Source: Aminiphilus circumscriptus DSM 16581 (GTDB taxonomy: Bacteria; Synergistota; Synergistia; Synergistales; Aminiphilaceae). Taken from it: a stretch of DNA of 64,000 nt. Every line of letters begins with the position of its first letter. Positions within the stretch are counted from its first letter, which is position 1. The position numbers and the translations under genes were made by a program. Location of the stretch: positions 248,001 through 312,000 of the forward strand of contig NZ_JAFY01000005.1 in NCBI RefSeq assembly GCF_000526375.1, read 5' to 3'. The notes under the pieces were generated by a model. It ran no database searches and was not told the origin of the DNA. It saw nothing but the letters and a program-made list of their open reading frames with translations. Shown here one piece after another: positions 8,202 through 17,161 of the stretch.

Positions 8202-9077
8202 ATGCCCGCAGACGCACTTTTCGGATTTCTCGCCGCCGCCGCCACCCTTTGGGAAGTTTACGCAGCGCCGAAGCCAGGCCTTGTGGATCGTTTTTCCTCG
8301 GGAGCCCACAAGGACATGGATTTCGACCTCTTCGTAACGAGCGCCCGGTCTCTCGCGCCTCAATGGCGGGAACAGGCCCGGGTGGGTCTGGAGGCCGTCC
8401 CTCCCGAAAAAGCGCTCACCCGCCTCCGGGAAAACGGTCTTTTCATGGAGAAAACCATGTTCTCCGCAACGGGAGGTATCAACACCCACAAGGGCTTGAT
8501 CTTCATTCTCTCCCTGCTCCTGTACGGCGGAGGACGGTGTGTGGCACAGAAAACCCCACCCGCGGCAGTGCCCCTCTGCCACATCGCTTCTCTACCCGTC
8601 CGGGGATGCGTGGCCAAAGAACTCGCACCGTTGCGCTCATCCCTCCCGCCGAGACCCCTGACCCATGGAGAGAAACTCTACCTGGAGCACGGCGTCACCG
8701 GCATCCGAGGCGAAGCCGAGGCAGGATTTCCCTCGTTGCTTCACCATGGCCTTCCCGCCCTGAAAGATGCGTTGCAAAGAGGAAGTTCCTTCAACGACGC
8801 AGCCCTACACTGCCTGCTTCACCTCATGCTCGTCGGCGAGGACAGCAACGTCATGCATCGAAAAGGGTTTCTCTTCTGGATGGAAGAATACAAACAGATC
8901 GTTCTGGACGTGCTCGAACAGGGAAGCGTCTTCACCACCGAGGGACGAAGCAGGTTATACTCCCTTGACGAACGGTTCTCCTCCGAAGGGATCAGCCCGG
9001 GAGGTGCGGCGGACCTTCTCGCGGCAACAGTGTTTCTCCACTGGTGCGAGGAAACTGGAAGCCGGTTTTTCGAATGA
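8202..9077 (+). CDS. CitG/MdcB-family triphosphoribosyl-dephospho-CoA synthase-like protein
   Basis: Protein of 291 aa. CitG makes the prosthetic-group precursor 2'-(5''-triphosphoribosyl)-3'-dephospho-CoA used by citrate or malonate lyase. Family motifs seen: KPGLVDRFSSGAHKDMDF near residue 23, ATGGINTHKG near 92, GVTGIRGEAEAGFP near 165, and GGAADLLAAT near 270. The start is ATG 8202 after CAGGGGAGGT; the frame is open far upstream without a better site. No citrate lyase (citCDEF) or malonate decarboxylase genes are in the window, so its partner is unclear. It may be a stand-alone CitG paralogue. It faces the DtxR gene. Confidence 0.85.
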   Translation: MPADALFGFLAAAATLWEVYAAPKPGLVDRFSSGAHKDMDFDLFVTSARSLAPQWREQARVGLEAVPPEKALTRLRENGLFMEKTMFSATGGINTHKGLIFILSLLLYGGGRCVAQKTPPAAVPLCHIASLPVRGCVAKELAPLRSSLPPRPLTHGEKLYLEHGVTGIRGEAEAGFPSLLHHGLPALKDALQRGSSFNDAALHCLLHLMLVGEDSNVMHRKGFLFWMEEYKQIVLDVLEQGSVFTTEGRSRLYSLDERFSSEGISPGGAADLLAATVFLHWCEETGSRFFE

Positions 9078-9327
9078 GATCTTTTCTCGGAACTCGGAAC
9101 ACGAAAGAGCGCTTTCTCGAGAGAGATGACACCGATGAGGAAAAGCGCGGAGACTCTCGTCCCCGCTCCCCGCGTCGCATCGAGGAACGATACGGGAAAT
9201 GGATCCCGAAGCGTTTGAGATATCAGGGCGAAAAGGGCACCCCCCGGCCCTGACCGTGACACGAGAGGAAACCGTCGTCGCTGAGAATGAGAAGAGGGCG
9301 CGCATATCTCCTGGCCCGCAGCAATCC

Positions 9328-9356
9328 TTGTCAACGGGGGGGCTGCCGCGTATAAT
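9328..9356 (+). promoter_or_regulatory. Sigma-70-type promoter for the radical SAM-MATE pair
   Basis: TTGTCA (9328-9333) and a perfect TATAAT (9351-9356) with a 17-nt spacer. It lies in the 380-nt gap 9078-9457, whose remainder shows no convincing gene, and leaves a leader of about 95 nt before the ATG at 9458. Confidence 0.75.
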
Positions 9357-9457
9357 GCCTCCCGCATCCGGAGAAGCGCCCGCAACAACCGAGACAGACC
9401 TAGGGGAAAACCGACCGAAACTTTTCCGCTCTTCGACGGAGCAGGGGGTACAAGACC

Positions 9458-10540
9458 ATGCGGCGGATTCCTTTTTTTCTTCCAATGAGAGGGTGCCCTT
9501 CCCGCTGCGTCTACTGCGATCAACGGGAAATCACCGGAGTGGAACCGCCCTCTCCTCGGGATGTCGCAGAAACCATTTTCACCCGCAGCAGAGGCATCTC
9601 CTCGGAAAAAGGGCAGAAAACGACATCTCCCGAGCCGTTCGAAGTCTGCTTCTTCGGGGGCAGTTTCACCTGCCTTCCCAGATCTCTTCTTCGAGAATAC
9701 CTGCAGTCCTTCCGAAAAGCTCCTCCGGGAAGCCTGCTCCGTTTCTCCACACATCCCCGCTGTCTTGACGACGCCTCTCTTCTGGAAGAATTGGAAACCT
9801 ATCCGATCTCAGTGGCAGAACTCGGGGCCGCTTCGCTCGATGCAAGGGTCCTCGCCGCATCACACCGGAATCACGACGGAGAAACAGTTCTTTCGGGCAT
9901 CGAAAAACTGCGTGCCCACCGCATACCCGTCGGAGTCCAACTTATGCTGGGTCTTCCGGAGCAAAACCTTTCCTCGGTGCTGGAAGACCTCCGCCGCCTC
10001 GCAACCCTCTCGGACCCCCGGCAACTTCCGTTGCGCCTGTATCCCTGTCTCGTTCTTGCCGGTACGGAATTGGAACGGTGCTTTCGCCAGGGACGATACG
10101 AACCGCTCTCCGTGGAGGACGCGGCAATACAGGGGGGCCGATGGCTTCTGCATGCGAAAAAACTCGGTTTTCCCGTTCTGCGTATCGGACTCCAGGAAAC
10201 AATTTCCCTACGAAAGTCCGTTGTCGCCGGCCCCTACCACCCAGCCTTGGGTGAACTGGTTCGAGGTTCGGCCCTGGCACTGGAGCTTGCCGAAACAAAC
10301 CCCCGAGGTCCCTGGGGCGTTCCCGCAGCACAGCGATCCCTGCTCACGGGACACGGCGGATGGGGAATACGCCTTCTCTCCCGCATCACCGGCGCGGAAC
10401 CCGTCGAGGTGCTCCGTCTTCTTTTCTGGACTGGAGGTGTGAAAAACCGGAGAGGAAGCGACGTCTCGAAAAACATGCCCGGCGACAAAGACAACGAGGC
10501 GCCTGGAGCGAAGGTGGACGAAGAGAGGAACGTACCTTGA
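9458..10540 (+). CDS. Radical SAM protein, Elp3-like
   Basis: Radical S-adenosylmethionine enzyme of 360 aa. The [4Fe-4S] motif is at C13, C17 and C20 (CPSRCVYC), very near the N-terminus, followed by the GGSFTCLP segment for SAM binding and QLMLGLPEQ typical of the Elp3/HemN-like subgroup. The order and the short N-terminus match bacterial radical SAM proteins annotated as Elp3-like, without the acetyltransferase half of true Elp3. The substrate is unknown; tRNA modification is possible by analogy only. It has its own promoter at 9328. Its stop overlaps the TTG start of the MATE gene. Confidence 0.85.
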   Translation: MRRIPFFLPMRGCPSRCVYCDQREITGVEPPSPRDVAETIFTRSRGISSEKGQKTTSPEPFEVCFFGGSFTCLPRSLLREYLQSFRKAPPGSLLRFSTHPRCLDDASLLEELETYPISVAELGAASLDARVLAASHRNHDGETVLSGIEKLRAHRIPVGVQLMLGLPEQNLSSVLEDLRRLATLSDPRQLPLRLYPCLVLAGTELERCFRQGRYEPLSVEDAAIQGGRWLLHAKKLGFPVLRIGLQETISLRKSVVAGPYHPALGELVRGSALALELAETNPRGPWGVPAAQRSLLTGHGGWGIRLLSRITGAEPVEVLRLLFWTGGVKNRRGSDVSKNMPGDKDNEAPGAKVDEERNVP

Positions 10541-11961
10541 AGGGAAATGCCGGTTCGGAACACGAAAAAACGACACGTTCTCCGGAAGACGGCGTGATCG
10601 GGTTTTCCCGAAACAAAGGCCTGGACATGGGTTTCGGTCCTGTGGGCAGGACTCTGTTGCGCCTTGCCCTTCCCTCCATGGCATCCATGCTCTTTCATAC
10701 CCTTTTCTATCTTGTTGACACGATTTTCATCGCCTGGCTCGGCGGAGTCCCCCTTGCCGCGGCATCCCTCACCTCTCCTCTTCTGTTCATCTCTTTTGCT
10801 CTTACCAACGGCATGGCCGTGGGATGCACGGCCCTCGTGAGCCGAAATCTGGGGGCGAACGATCTTGCAAGCGCCCGTACCACCGCACGGGCAGGACTCA
10901 TCCTCACGCTTCTCCTCTCTCTGACGACCATGCCCCTTCTCTACAGGCCTTTTTCGGATATCTTCTTCGCGGCCCTCGGCGGCGAGGACATAGTCCTGGA
11001 AGAGTGCTACCGCTACAACTACTGGATTCTTCTCGGCATGCCCTTCATGGCCTATTCCATCCTCGCGGACAGCACCTTCCGCAGCCAGGGCAACACGATG
11101 GTTCCTCTGGTGAGCATGGTCCTCGGCAACGGGCTCAACGCTCTGCTGGATCCGTTGTTCATGTTCGCCTTCGGCTGGGGTATCGCGGGGGCGAGCCTCG
11201 CAACTCTCATGGGCCGCATCGTCTCGATCCTCTACGTCGCCGCCGCACTGCGCAGGTCAAGCGACATCCCCCTTCCTCTTTTCCCCCTTTGGGAACCGAC
11301 CTTTGCCGCTACCTGGAGGCGTATCATCGCTGTGGGACTTCCCGTTTCTCTCTCCCAGAGCAGCATGTCCCTCGGCATGGCTGGCGTGAACAAGGTTCTC
11401 TCCACGTTCGGGGCCGACGCAATAGGCGCCTGGATGCTCGGGAACCGCATCGAGGGACTGGCTTTTCTGCCCGTCTTCGGCATCAATGCCGCACTGATCC
11501 CCTTTGTGGGATACAATCTCGGCAAAGGCGACCTCGGACGGATAAAGGAAGGCGTCCACCTGGCAGCGACGACCAACACGATCATGATGCTCGTCGTGGG
11601 AACACTCATCTTCGCGTGTCCCTATCCCCTGCTTGCCCTCTTCCGCCCCGATCCGGACGTCGCCGCCATGGCGGCGGCTTCCATTCGCGCCTCGGTAACA
11701 GGCTACGTCTTCACCGCGCTGGACATTACCTACAACGGCTTCTTTCAGGGGATAGGGTACACGTTCTTCGGAATGACAGTCCAGATTGTGAGGACCCTCG
11801 TCGTTCGAGCCCCTGCGGCATATCTCTTCGCGATGCTCTGGGGCATCGACGGTGTCTGGTGGTGCCAGCCTCTCTCATCGCTTGTCTCCTTTGTGCTCTC
11901 CCTGGTCTTTCTCTCCATCGCACAAAAACGAATAGAAAAACTCGATGCCCCTTCGTCTTGA
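10537..11961 (+). CDS. MATE-family efflux transporter
   Basis: Membrane protein of 474 aa with about 12 transmembrane segments in two similar halves, the MATE (multidrug and toxic compound extrusion) layout. It likely exports a cationic compound in exchange for Na+ or H+. Seen: LLRLALPSMASMLFHTLFYLVDT at the first helix, and the repeat in the second half, RRIIAVGLPVSLSQSS. The start is taken as TTG 10537, overlapping the upstream stop (TTGA) with GAGAGG before it; an internal ATG at 10627 would remove a charged, non-membrane extension and is possible. It is coupled to the radical SAM gene. Confidence 0.88.
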   Translation: MKGNAGSEHEKTTRSPEDGVIGFSRNKGLDMGFGPVGRTLLRLALPSMASMLFHTLFYLVDTIFIAWLGGVPLAAASLTSPLLFISFALTNGMAVGCTALVSRNLGANDLASARTTARAGLILTLLLSLTTMPLLYRPFSDIFFAALGGEDIVLEECYRYNYWILLGMPFMAYSILADSTFRSQGNTMVPLVSMVLGNGLNALLDPLFMFAFGWGIAGASLATLMGRIVSILYVAAALRRSSDIPLPLFPLWEPTFAATWRRIIAVGLPVSLSQSSMSLGMAGVNKVLSTFGADAIGAWMLGNRIEGLAFLPVFGINAALIPFVGYNLGKGDLGRIKEGVHLAATTNTIMMLVVGTLIFACPYPLLALFRPDPDVAAMAAASIRASVTGYVFTALDITYNGFFQGIGYTFFGMTVQIVRTLVVRAPAAYLFAMLWGIDGVWWCQPLSSLVSFVLSLVFLSIAQKRIEKLDAPSS

Positions 11962-11985
11962 CTTTCCTCCTGTATTCCGTACACT
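11958..11985 (+). promoter_or_regulatory. Promoter of the rpiR-family gene
   Basis: TTGACT (11958-11963) and TACACT (11980-11985) with a 16-nt spacer. The -35 box overlaps the last codon of the MATE gene. Confidence 0.6.
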
Positions 11986-11988
11986 AAA

Positions 11989-12004
11989 GTGACGTTAATG
12001 TTAC
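11989..12004 (+). promoter_or_regulatory. Candidate operator at the rpiR transcription start
   Basis: The 16-nt sequence GTGACGTTAATGTTAC is an imperfect palindrome (12 of 16 positions self-complementary). It covers the expected transcription start of the promoter at 11958-11985, a usual place for autorepression. Confidence 0.4.
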
Positions 12005-12038
12005 CGAAGTTCATCACGCTCACAGGATGGTGACCTCC

Positions 12039-12905
12039 ATGGATCGCTCGCATCTCCAGGCGCTGATGCAGGAAAAAATGGAACAGATGCCCACCAAGGC
12101 AAGGCGAGCCGTAGCCTATCTCCTCAGCAACATGAGGGAGGCTGCATTTCGCTCCATCGGCGAAGTGGCGGACGAACTGGAAGTGTCCAAGGCACAGCTG
12201 GTACGCGTGGCACGCATGCTCGGGTTCGCCGGCTATGCGGAACTCAAGGACGCGCTGCAAGAAGCCATTCTCGAGCAGGTGAATCCCGCAGCGATGCTCG
12301 CGAAATCCATGGACAGGGAAGAAAGCCTTTACGAGACCATTCTTCGCATGGAGCATGCCAATTTGGATGACACCTGGACCCAGCTCAACCAGGAAAAAAT
12401 CCTCGCCTTCTGTCGCCTGATCCGCAAGGCGCGCGATATCTACTGCCTCGGCTGGGGCATCTCTTCTCTCGTCACGGAATCTCTCTATATACGCCTCCGC
12501 GTCATGGGACTCGGCGGACATTCCCTTCGGCGGGGCTCCCTCACGCTCATCGAACAGGCCCGCTCCGTCGGGCCTGAGGATCTCCTCGTGGTCTGCGAAC
12601 TGCCCAGTTATGTGGTTGAAGTCACCGAAACCGTCGCGATCTGCCGAAAAAAAGGCACCTCGGTGATCAGCATTACCGACAGTCCCGCCGCTCCCGTCTG
12701 CAAGGAGAGTGAACTCACCCTCTTCGTAAGCGCCGCGAGCCCGACCTTCGGAAGCAGCATCATCGGACCGCTCTTCCTCGTACACGTCCTCACCTCGGCC
12801 CTCGCCATCAGCCTGGGGGAACAGGCGAAAAAGGCACTGGAGGAGCAGACGGCCTTTCTGTATGACACGCGCATTTTCCATCCCATCTTCGGTCTCAAAT
12901 ACTGA
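12039..12905 (+). CDS. RpiR/MurR-family regulator (HTH plus SIS domain)
   Basis: Regulator of 288 aa. The N-terminal HTH_6 domain reads FRSIGEVADELEVSKAQLVRVARMLGF. Residues about 125-260 form a sugar-isomerase (SIS) domain (ARDIYCLGWGISSLV, then TSVISITDSPAAPV) that in this family binds a phosphosugar. An in-frame ATG at 12027 is also possible; 12039 is chosen because AGGATGGTG stands before it at better distance. No sugar-metabolism gene is adjacent, so the regulon is not evident. It has its own promoter and a strong hairpin after the stop. Confidence 0.88.
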   Translation: MDRSHLQALMQEKMEQMPTKARRAVAYLLSNMREAAFRSIGEVADELEVSKAQLVRVARMLGFAGYAELKDALQEAILEQVNPAAMLAKSMDREESLYETILRMEHANLDDTWTQLNQEKILAFCRLIRKARDIYCLGWGISSLVTESLYIRLRVMGLGGHSLRRGSLTLIEQARSVGPEDLLVVCELPSYVVEVTETVAICRKKGTSVISITDSPAAPVCKESELTLFVSAASPTFGSSIIGPLFLVHVLTSALAISLGEQAKKALEEQTAFLYDTRIFHPIFGLKY

Positions 12906-12945
12906 TCCCCTTCCAGAGGCGCGGATGCGCCTCTGGAAGGGGATC
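12904..12945 (+). terminator. Terminator-like hairpin after the rpiR-family gene
   Basis: Perfect 19-bp stem (12904-12922 with 12927-12945) and a 4-nt loop, starting in the stop codon. Only a short T-rich stretch (GTTTC) follows. Confidence 0.65.
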
Positions 12946-13020
12946 CTCCGTTTCATCCCGAAATCTGCACAGATCTTCCGAGTCCAGGCCGACATGGAAA
13001 CCCGTGTCGGCTGATCCGTC

Positions 13021-13701
13021 TCAAAGGGTGAGCGCTTCACCGGGGTCGAGAATCCGCACCTCCGTTTTCCCCCGCAAAAGGGAGGCAAAATGCTCCGGGT
13101 CGGCAGAAATGAGCGGGAAGGTATCGTAATGCATGGGAACGGTGATTTTGGGACGCAGCAACCCCACGGCCCTCGCGGCGTCCTCCACGTCCATGACGTA
13201 GTTCCCTCCGATGGGAAGCAGCGCCACATCGATTCCTTCGTCGCCCAGGAGTTGCATTTCCATGGTAAGCCCCGTATCGCCCGCATGGTAGAGTTTCCTG
13301 CCCTCGAGTTCCAAGAGAAAGCCCGCGGGAGTTCCCCCGTAGAGCACGGTATCGCCGTGGGCAATGCCCGAGCCGTGCCATGCCGGTGTCAGCTTCACTC
13401 TGCCGAAGGGAAAGGTGGTCCGACCACCGATGTGCATGGCGTGGGTGGCGACTCCTTGTCGCTCAAGATAGGCTGCGAGTTCGAAGTTCGTGATCACCGT
13501 AGCCCCGGTGCGTTTCGCTATGGCCACGGTATCACCGAGATGGTCCCCGTGACCGTGGGTGAGAAAAATGTAGTTCACGTCCTTCGCGGAGTCCGCCGTC
13601 CATGCGGCCTTTGGATTTCCCGAGAGAAAGGGATCGATGAGACCCGAGAGCCCTTCACTCTTCACGTAAAACGCGGCATGTCCGAGAAACGTTATTTGCA
13701 T
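13021..13701 (-). CDS. UPF0173 metal-dependent hydrolase (metallo-beta-lactamase fold)
   Basis: Protein of 226 aa. Starts with ITFLGHAAFYV, the usual UPF0173 beginning. The metal-binding motif THGHGDH is near residue 49, GDT near 142 and MHYDTFP near 190. It is a cytoplasmic hydrolase of unknown substrate. The second ATG (13701) is preferred because GAGGAG abuts the first (13707). It lies downstream of aspS but is separated from it by a strong terminator, so it is probably transcribed alone. Confidence 0.88.
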   Translation of the reverse strand: MQITFLGHAAFYVKSEGLSGLIDPFLSGNPKAAWTADSAKDVNYIFLTHGHGDHLGDTVAIAKRTGATVITNFELAAYLERQGVATHAMHIGGRTTFPFGRVKLTPAWHGSGIAHGDTVLYGGTPAGFLLELEGRKLYHAGDTGLTMEMQLLGDEGIDVALLPIGGNYVMDVEDAARAVGLLRPKITVPMHYDTFPLISADPEHFASLLRGKTEVRILDPGEALTL

Positions 13702-13784
13702 TCCCATCTCCTCCTTGTTTCGGAATTTGCGCGGGGGCCCGCACTTCCATCGGCTCCATTATACCGAAACCATCCCGGCCTTCT

Positions 13785-13841
13785 CGAAAAAAACGTAACA
13801 ATGCGGAGAGGAGTGCCCATGGACTCCACCTCCGCATTGTT
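13785..13841 (-). terminator. Rho-independent terminator of aspS
   Basis: On the minus strand, a 12-bp stem (13830-13841 with 13797-13808) is followed by ACG and then seven T residues. It stands about 40 nt after the aspS stop and ahead of the UPF0173 gene. Confidence 0.85.
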
Positions 13842-13881
13842 TCCCTCGTTCCTTTTGCCGCGAGGACTCCGTTTTTCGAGC

Positions 13882-15678
13882 TTATTCCTTTGAGGAAAGC
13901 GCTCTCGTCACATGAAGTTCCGCCAGCTGGCGATCCTCCACCGGGCCCGGTGCTCCGGACATGAGACACTGAGCCTTCTGTGTCTTTGGAAAGGCCATGA
14001 CATCCCGTATGGATCGCCCGCCACAGAGCAACATGGCCAGGCGATCCAACCCGAAGGCGATGCCTCCGTGCGGCGGTGTTCCGCTTCGCAGCGCATCGAG
14101 AAGGAAGCCGAAGCGCTCCTCCGCATCCTGAGGCGTGAAGGCCAGGGCGCTGAAGAGTTTCTGCTGCACCTCCGAATCGTGGATGCGTATGGAACCTCCC
14201 CCCACCTCGTTGCCATTGAGGACCATGTCGTAGGCCCGGGAACGCACATTGCCGGGATCGCTCTCCAGGAGCCCGAGATCCTCCATGTTCGGCGAGGTGA
14301 AGGGATGGTGCACGGCAACCCACCGATTCTCTTCCTCGTCCCGTTCGAGAAGGGGAAATTCCGTGACCCAGAGAAAGCGCCATCCTTCCTCGACAAGGTT
14401 CCGTTCCCGAGCGAGTTCGAGCCGCAGCGTGCCGAGGATGCCACAGGCTTTCCGCCAGTCCTTGTCCGCCACGACGAGGAGCGCATCACCCTCGCCGATT
14501 TGCCCCGCGACAAGGAGTCGCTTCTGAGCCGCCTCGTCCAGGAATTTGACAAGAGGTCCCTTGAGAGTACCTTCCTTGACCTGAAAAACCGCCAAACCCG
14601 CCGCACCGAGGGCTTTGGCTCTCGCCTCCAGATCGGCGAACTCCTTTCGCGACAGCGCCGCTCCGCCGATAAAGGGCAATCCGCGGACACTTCCCCCCTC
14701 GGTGAGGAGGGTGCGGAACGCCTCCATTCCTGAGTCGGCGAAGACATCGTGAAGATCCACAAGTTTTGCGGAAACGCGAAGATCCGGCTTGTCGCTTCCG
14801 TAAGACTCCATCGCCTCTCTCCAGGTCATCCTGGGAAAAGGCAACAAAAGCTCCTCGCCGAGAATGTCCTTGAAAAGTCCCTGCATGAACTTTTCCATAA
14901 GGGACTGAATGTCCTCTTCGGTAATGAAGCTCATCTCGATGTCGATCTGGGTGAATTCAGGCTGTCTATCCGCACGAAGATCCTCGTCGCGGAAGCATTT
15001 CACGATCTGGTAGTAGCGGTCGCAGCCACCAACCATGAGAATCTGCTTGAAGATCTGGGGAGATTGGGGAAGAGCATAGAACATCCCCGGGTTGACCCGA
15101 CTGGGAACAAGATAGTCCCGAGCGCCCTCGGGCGTGGATTTGGTCAACATGGGCGTCTCCACTTCGAGGAAGCCCTCGTTGGAGAGAAAGTTTCTCGTAA
15201 ACAGGGCGATCCGGTGGCGGACCCGGAGATTCTGTTGCAACCTGGGGCGCCGCAAATCCAGATATCTGTAGCGGAGACGGAGGTTTTCGTCCACCTTGTC
15301 CACATCGTTCATGTCGAAGGGAAGGGCACGGCTCGGGGAGAGGAGCAGAAAATCCGAAACCGCGACCTCGTGAAATCCTGTGGGAATCGAGGAGTTTTCC
15401 GTTCCAGCGGGTCTGGCGCGGACCACGCCCCGGACAGCGAGCACGTACTCGTTCCGCAGTTCTCCCGCCAAGTCATGGATCGCTTCCTGTTCCTCGGGGT
15501 TGAACACGATCTGGACAATTCCCGTATGATCCCACAACTCGATGAAGATGATGCCCCCCAGATCACGGCGGCGACGAAGCCATCCGTTGAGACACACTTC
15601 TGTTCCTTCGTGACGTGAGCCGACTTCCCCGCAATAGACCGTTCGTTTCCATGTCGCATCGAAAAACCGCCGCTCCAT
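13882..15678 (-). CDS. aspS: Aspartyl-tRNA synthetase
   Basis: Class IIb synthetase of 598 aa charging tRNA-Asp, or tRNA-Asp and tRNA-Asn if non-discriminating. It has the N-terminal OB-fold anticodon-binding domain (VCLNGWLRRRRDLGGIIFIELWDHTGIVQIVF), then the catalytic core with motif 2 CFRDEDLRADRQPEFTQID near residue 220. The bacterial GAD insertion domain follows (about 290-420), and then motif 3 GIAFGLDRLAMLLCG near 540. The start ATG 15678 follows AAGGTGATG; an in-frame extension to 15747 is not needed. It lies 84 nt after hisS, a common gene pair, and ends in a clear terminator. Confidence 0.97.
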   Translation of the reverse strand: MERRFFDATWKRTVYCGEVGSRHEGTEVCLNGWLRRRRDLGGIIFIELWDHTGIVQIVFNPEEQEAIHDLAGELRNEYVLAVRGVVRARPAGTENSSIPTGFHEVAVSDFLLLSPSRALPFDMNDVDKVDENLRLRYRYLDLRRPRLQQNLRVRHRIALFTRNFLSNEGFLEVETPMLTKSTPEGARDYLVPSRVNPGMFYALPQSPQIFKQILMVGGCDRYYQIVKCFRDEDLRADRQPEFTQIDIEMSFITEEDIQSLMEKFMQGLFKDILGEELLLPFPRMTWREAMESYGSDKPDLRVSAKLVDLHDVFADSGMEAFRTLLTEGGSVRGLPFIGGAALSRKEFADLEARAKALGAAGLAVFQVKEGTLKGPLVKFLDEAAQKRLLVAGQIGEGDALLVVADKDWRKACGILGTLRLELARERNLVEEGWRFLWVTEFPLLERDEEENRWVAVHHPFTSPNMEDLGLLESDPGNVRSRAYDMVLNGNEVGGGSIRIHDSEVQQKLFSALAFTPQDAEERFGFLLDALRSGTPPHGGIAFGLDRLAMLLCGGRSIRDVMAFPKTQKAQCLMSGAPGPVEDRQLAELHVTRALSSKE

Positions 15679-15762
15679 AATACCCATCACCTTCGTATTC
15701 CTAGAGTTTCGTCGCTTTTCGAAAAGAGGAACCGCTGATGCGGCCAAAAAAGCTCGCCCGGC

Positions 15763-17055
15763 TCAGCCGTCTTTCCGGGAAATACCCTTGTTCGAGAGGA
15801 GACTGCGAATCGATGCGACTCCTTCTTCTCGAGCGTACAGATGCTGCTCCCCGCTTTCGAGATCCTTGACGGCCATCCGGGAAGCACGCAGCTCCTCGCT
15901 GCCGAGAATGCAGGCCAGGAGCGCCCCCTTGCCCGCCGCAACCTTCAATTGCGCTTTCATTCCCTTCCCGGTGAAGTCCATGTCCGCAGAGACACCGGAC
16001 TGCCGCAGAAGATGCAGCAACGCGAACGCCTCCGGGCGTGCCTCTTCGTCGGGACAGACCACGAAGACAGCCGGGTGGGGAGCCGAGCCCGTAAAGCATC
16101 CCTGCTGTTCCATGGTCAGAACAATCCTTTCGATGCCCGAGGCAAAACCGACACCCGGCACATGTGGTCCGCCTATGGCCTCGGCGAGATTGTCGTAACG
16201 TCCTCCGCCGCACACGGCGTTCTGGGATCCCAGATCCCCCGAGAGCACTTCATAGGCGGTCTTCGTGTAGTAGTCGAGCCCCCGCACCAAGCGCTTGTCC
16301 AGGGAGAAACTCGCTCCGATTTCTTCGAGCCCACGCTGCAGAAGCCCGAAATGAGTACCGCACTCCCCGCAGAGACTTTCCACCACCGATGGCGATTGCT
16401 CCGCGATGGCCGCACACTGGGGGTTCTTGCAATCCAAAATGCGAAGAGGATTCCTGTCGAACCGGCCTCGGCAAGTATCGCACAGCTCGCTCAAGCGGGG
16501 TTCGAGAAAGCTCCGCAGCGTCTTTCGATAGGTGGGACGACATTCTGGACACCCCACGGAATTGATCTTCACTTCGAGATTGGAGAGCCCAAGACGCCGA
16601 TACAGTTCCAAAGAAAGGGCAACGATCTCCACATCGACGAAGGGATCCGACGCACCAATCGCCTCCACGTCAAGCTGCCAGAACTGACGGTAGCGCCCTT
16701 TCTGAGGACGCTCGTAGCGGAACATGGGACCGGCACACCACAGCTTGACGGGCTGCACTCCCCGGTGCATGCCGTGTTCGAGATAGGAACGAACCATGGA
16801 GGCCGTGGCCTCGGGGCGGAGAGTAAGGCTCCGTTCCGCTCGATCCTGGAACGTGTACATCTCCTTTTCCACCACATCCGTCGTCTCGCCGATCCCCCGG
16901 GAAAAGAGTTCCGTGTGCTCGAACACGGGAAGATGAACTTCCGCGTAGCCGAAATCCTCGGCGGTTCGACGGGCGACATCCAGGACAAACGCCCATTTCC
17001 ACGACTCTTCGGGAAGGATGTCCCGAACTCCACGGGGCGCCTTGATGCTCTCCAT
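15763..17055 (-). CDS. hisS: Histidyl-tRNA synthetase
   Basis: Class II synthetase of 430 aa. Motif 1 region IKAPRGVRDILPEE at the N-terminus, motif 2 MFRYERPQKGRYRQFWQLDVE near residue 110, the histidine-specific LVRGLDYYTKTAYEVL near 258, and motif 3 GVGFASGIERIVL near 305. The C-terminal anticodon-binding domain follows from about 330. The start ATG 17055 has GAAGGAGGC upstream. A terminator after spoVS separates it from the gene upstream; aspS follows. Confidence 0.97.
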   Translation of the reverse strand: MESIKAPRGVRDILPEESWKWAFVLDVARRTAEDFGYAEVHLPVFEHTELFSRGIGETTDVVEKEMYTFQDRAERSLTLRPEATASMVRSYLEHGMHRGVQPVKLWCAGPMFRYERPQKGRYRQFWQLDVEAIGASDPFVDVEIVALSLELYRRLGLSNLEVKINSVGCPECRPTYRKTLRSFLEPRLSELCDTCRGRFDRNPLRILDCKNPQCAAIAEQSPSVVESLCGECGTHFGLLQRGLEEIGASFSLDKRLVRGLDYYTKTAYEVLSGDLGSQNAVCGGGRYDNLAEAIGGPHVPGVGFASGIERIVLTMEQQGCFTGSAPHPAVFVVCPDEEARPEAFALLHLLRQSGVSADMDFTGKGMKAQLKVAAGKGALLACILGSEELRASRMAVKDLESGEQHLYAREEGVASIRSLLSNKGISRKDG

Positions 17056-17093
17056 GCCCTACGCCTCCTTCTGGTTTCTGATCCATCCATATG

Positions 17094-17119
17094 AAAAAGC
17101 GACCCGACCCGGAGGGTCG
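17094..17119 (-). terminator. Terminator after spoVS
   Basis: On the minus strand, a short GC stem (17114-17119 with 17105-17110, 3-nt loop) followed within a few bases by five T residues, about 40 nt after the spoVS stop. Confidence 0.55.
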
Positions 17120-17161
17120 AGCCGCCGCGCACGCACGCACGAATCGCACCGGTGACCGTGT

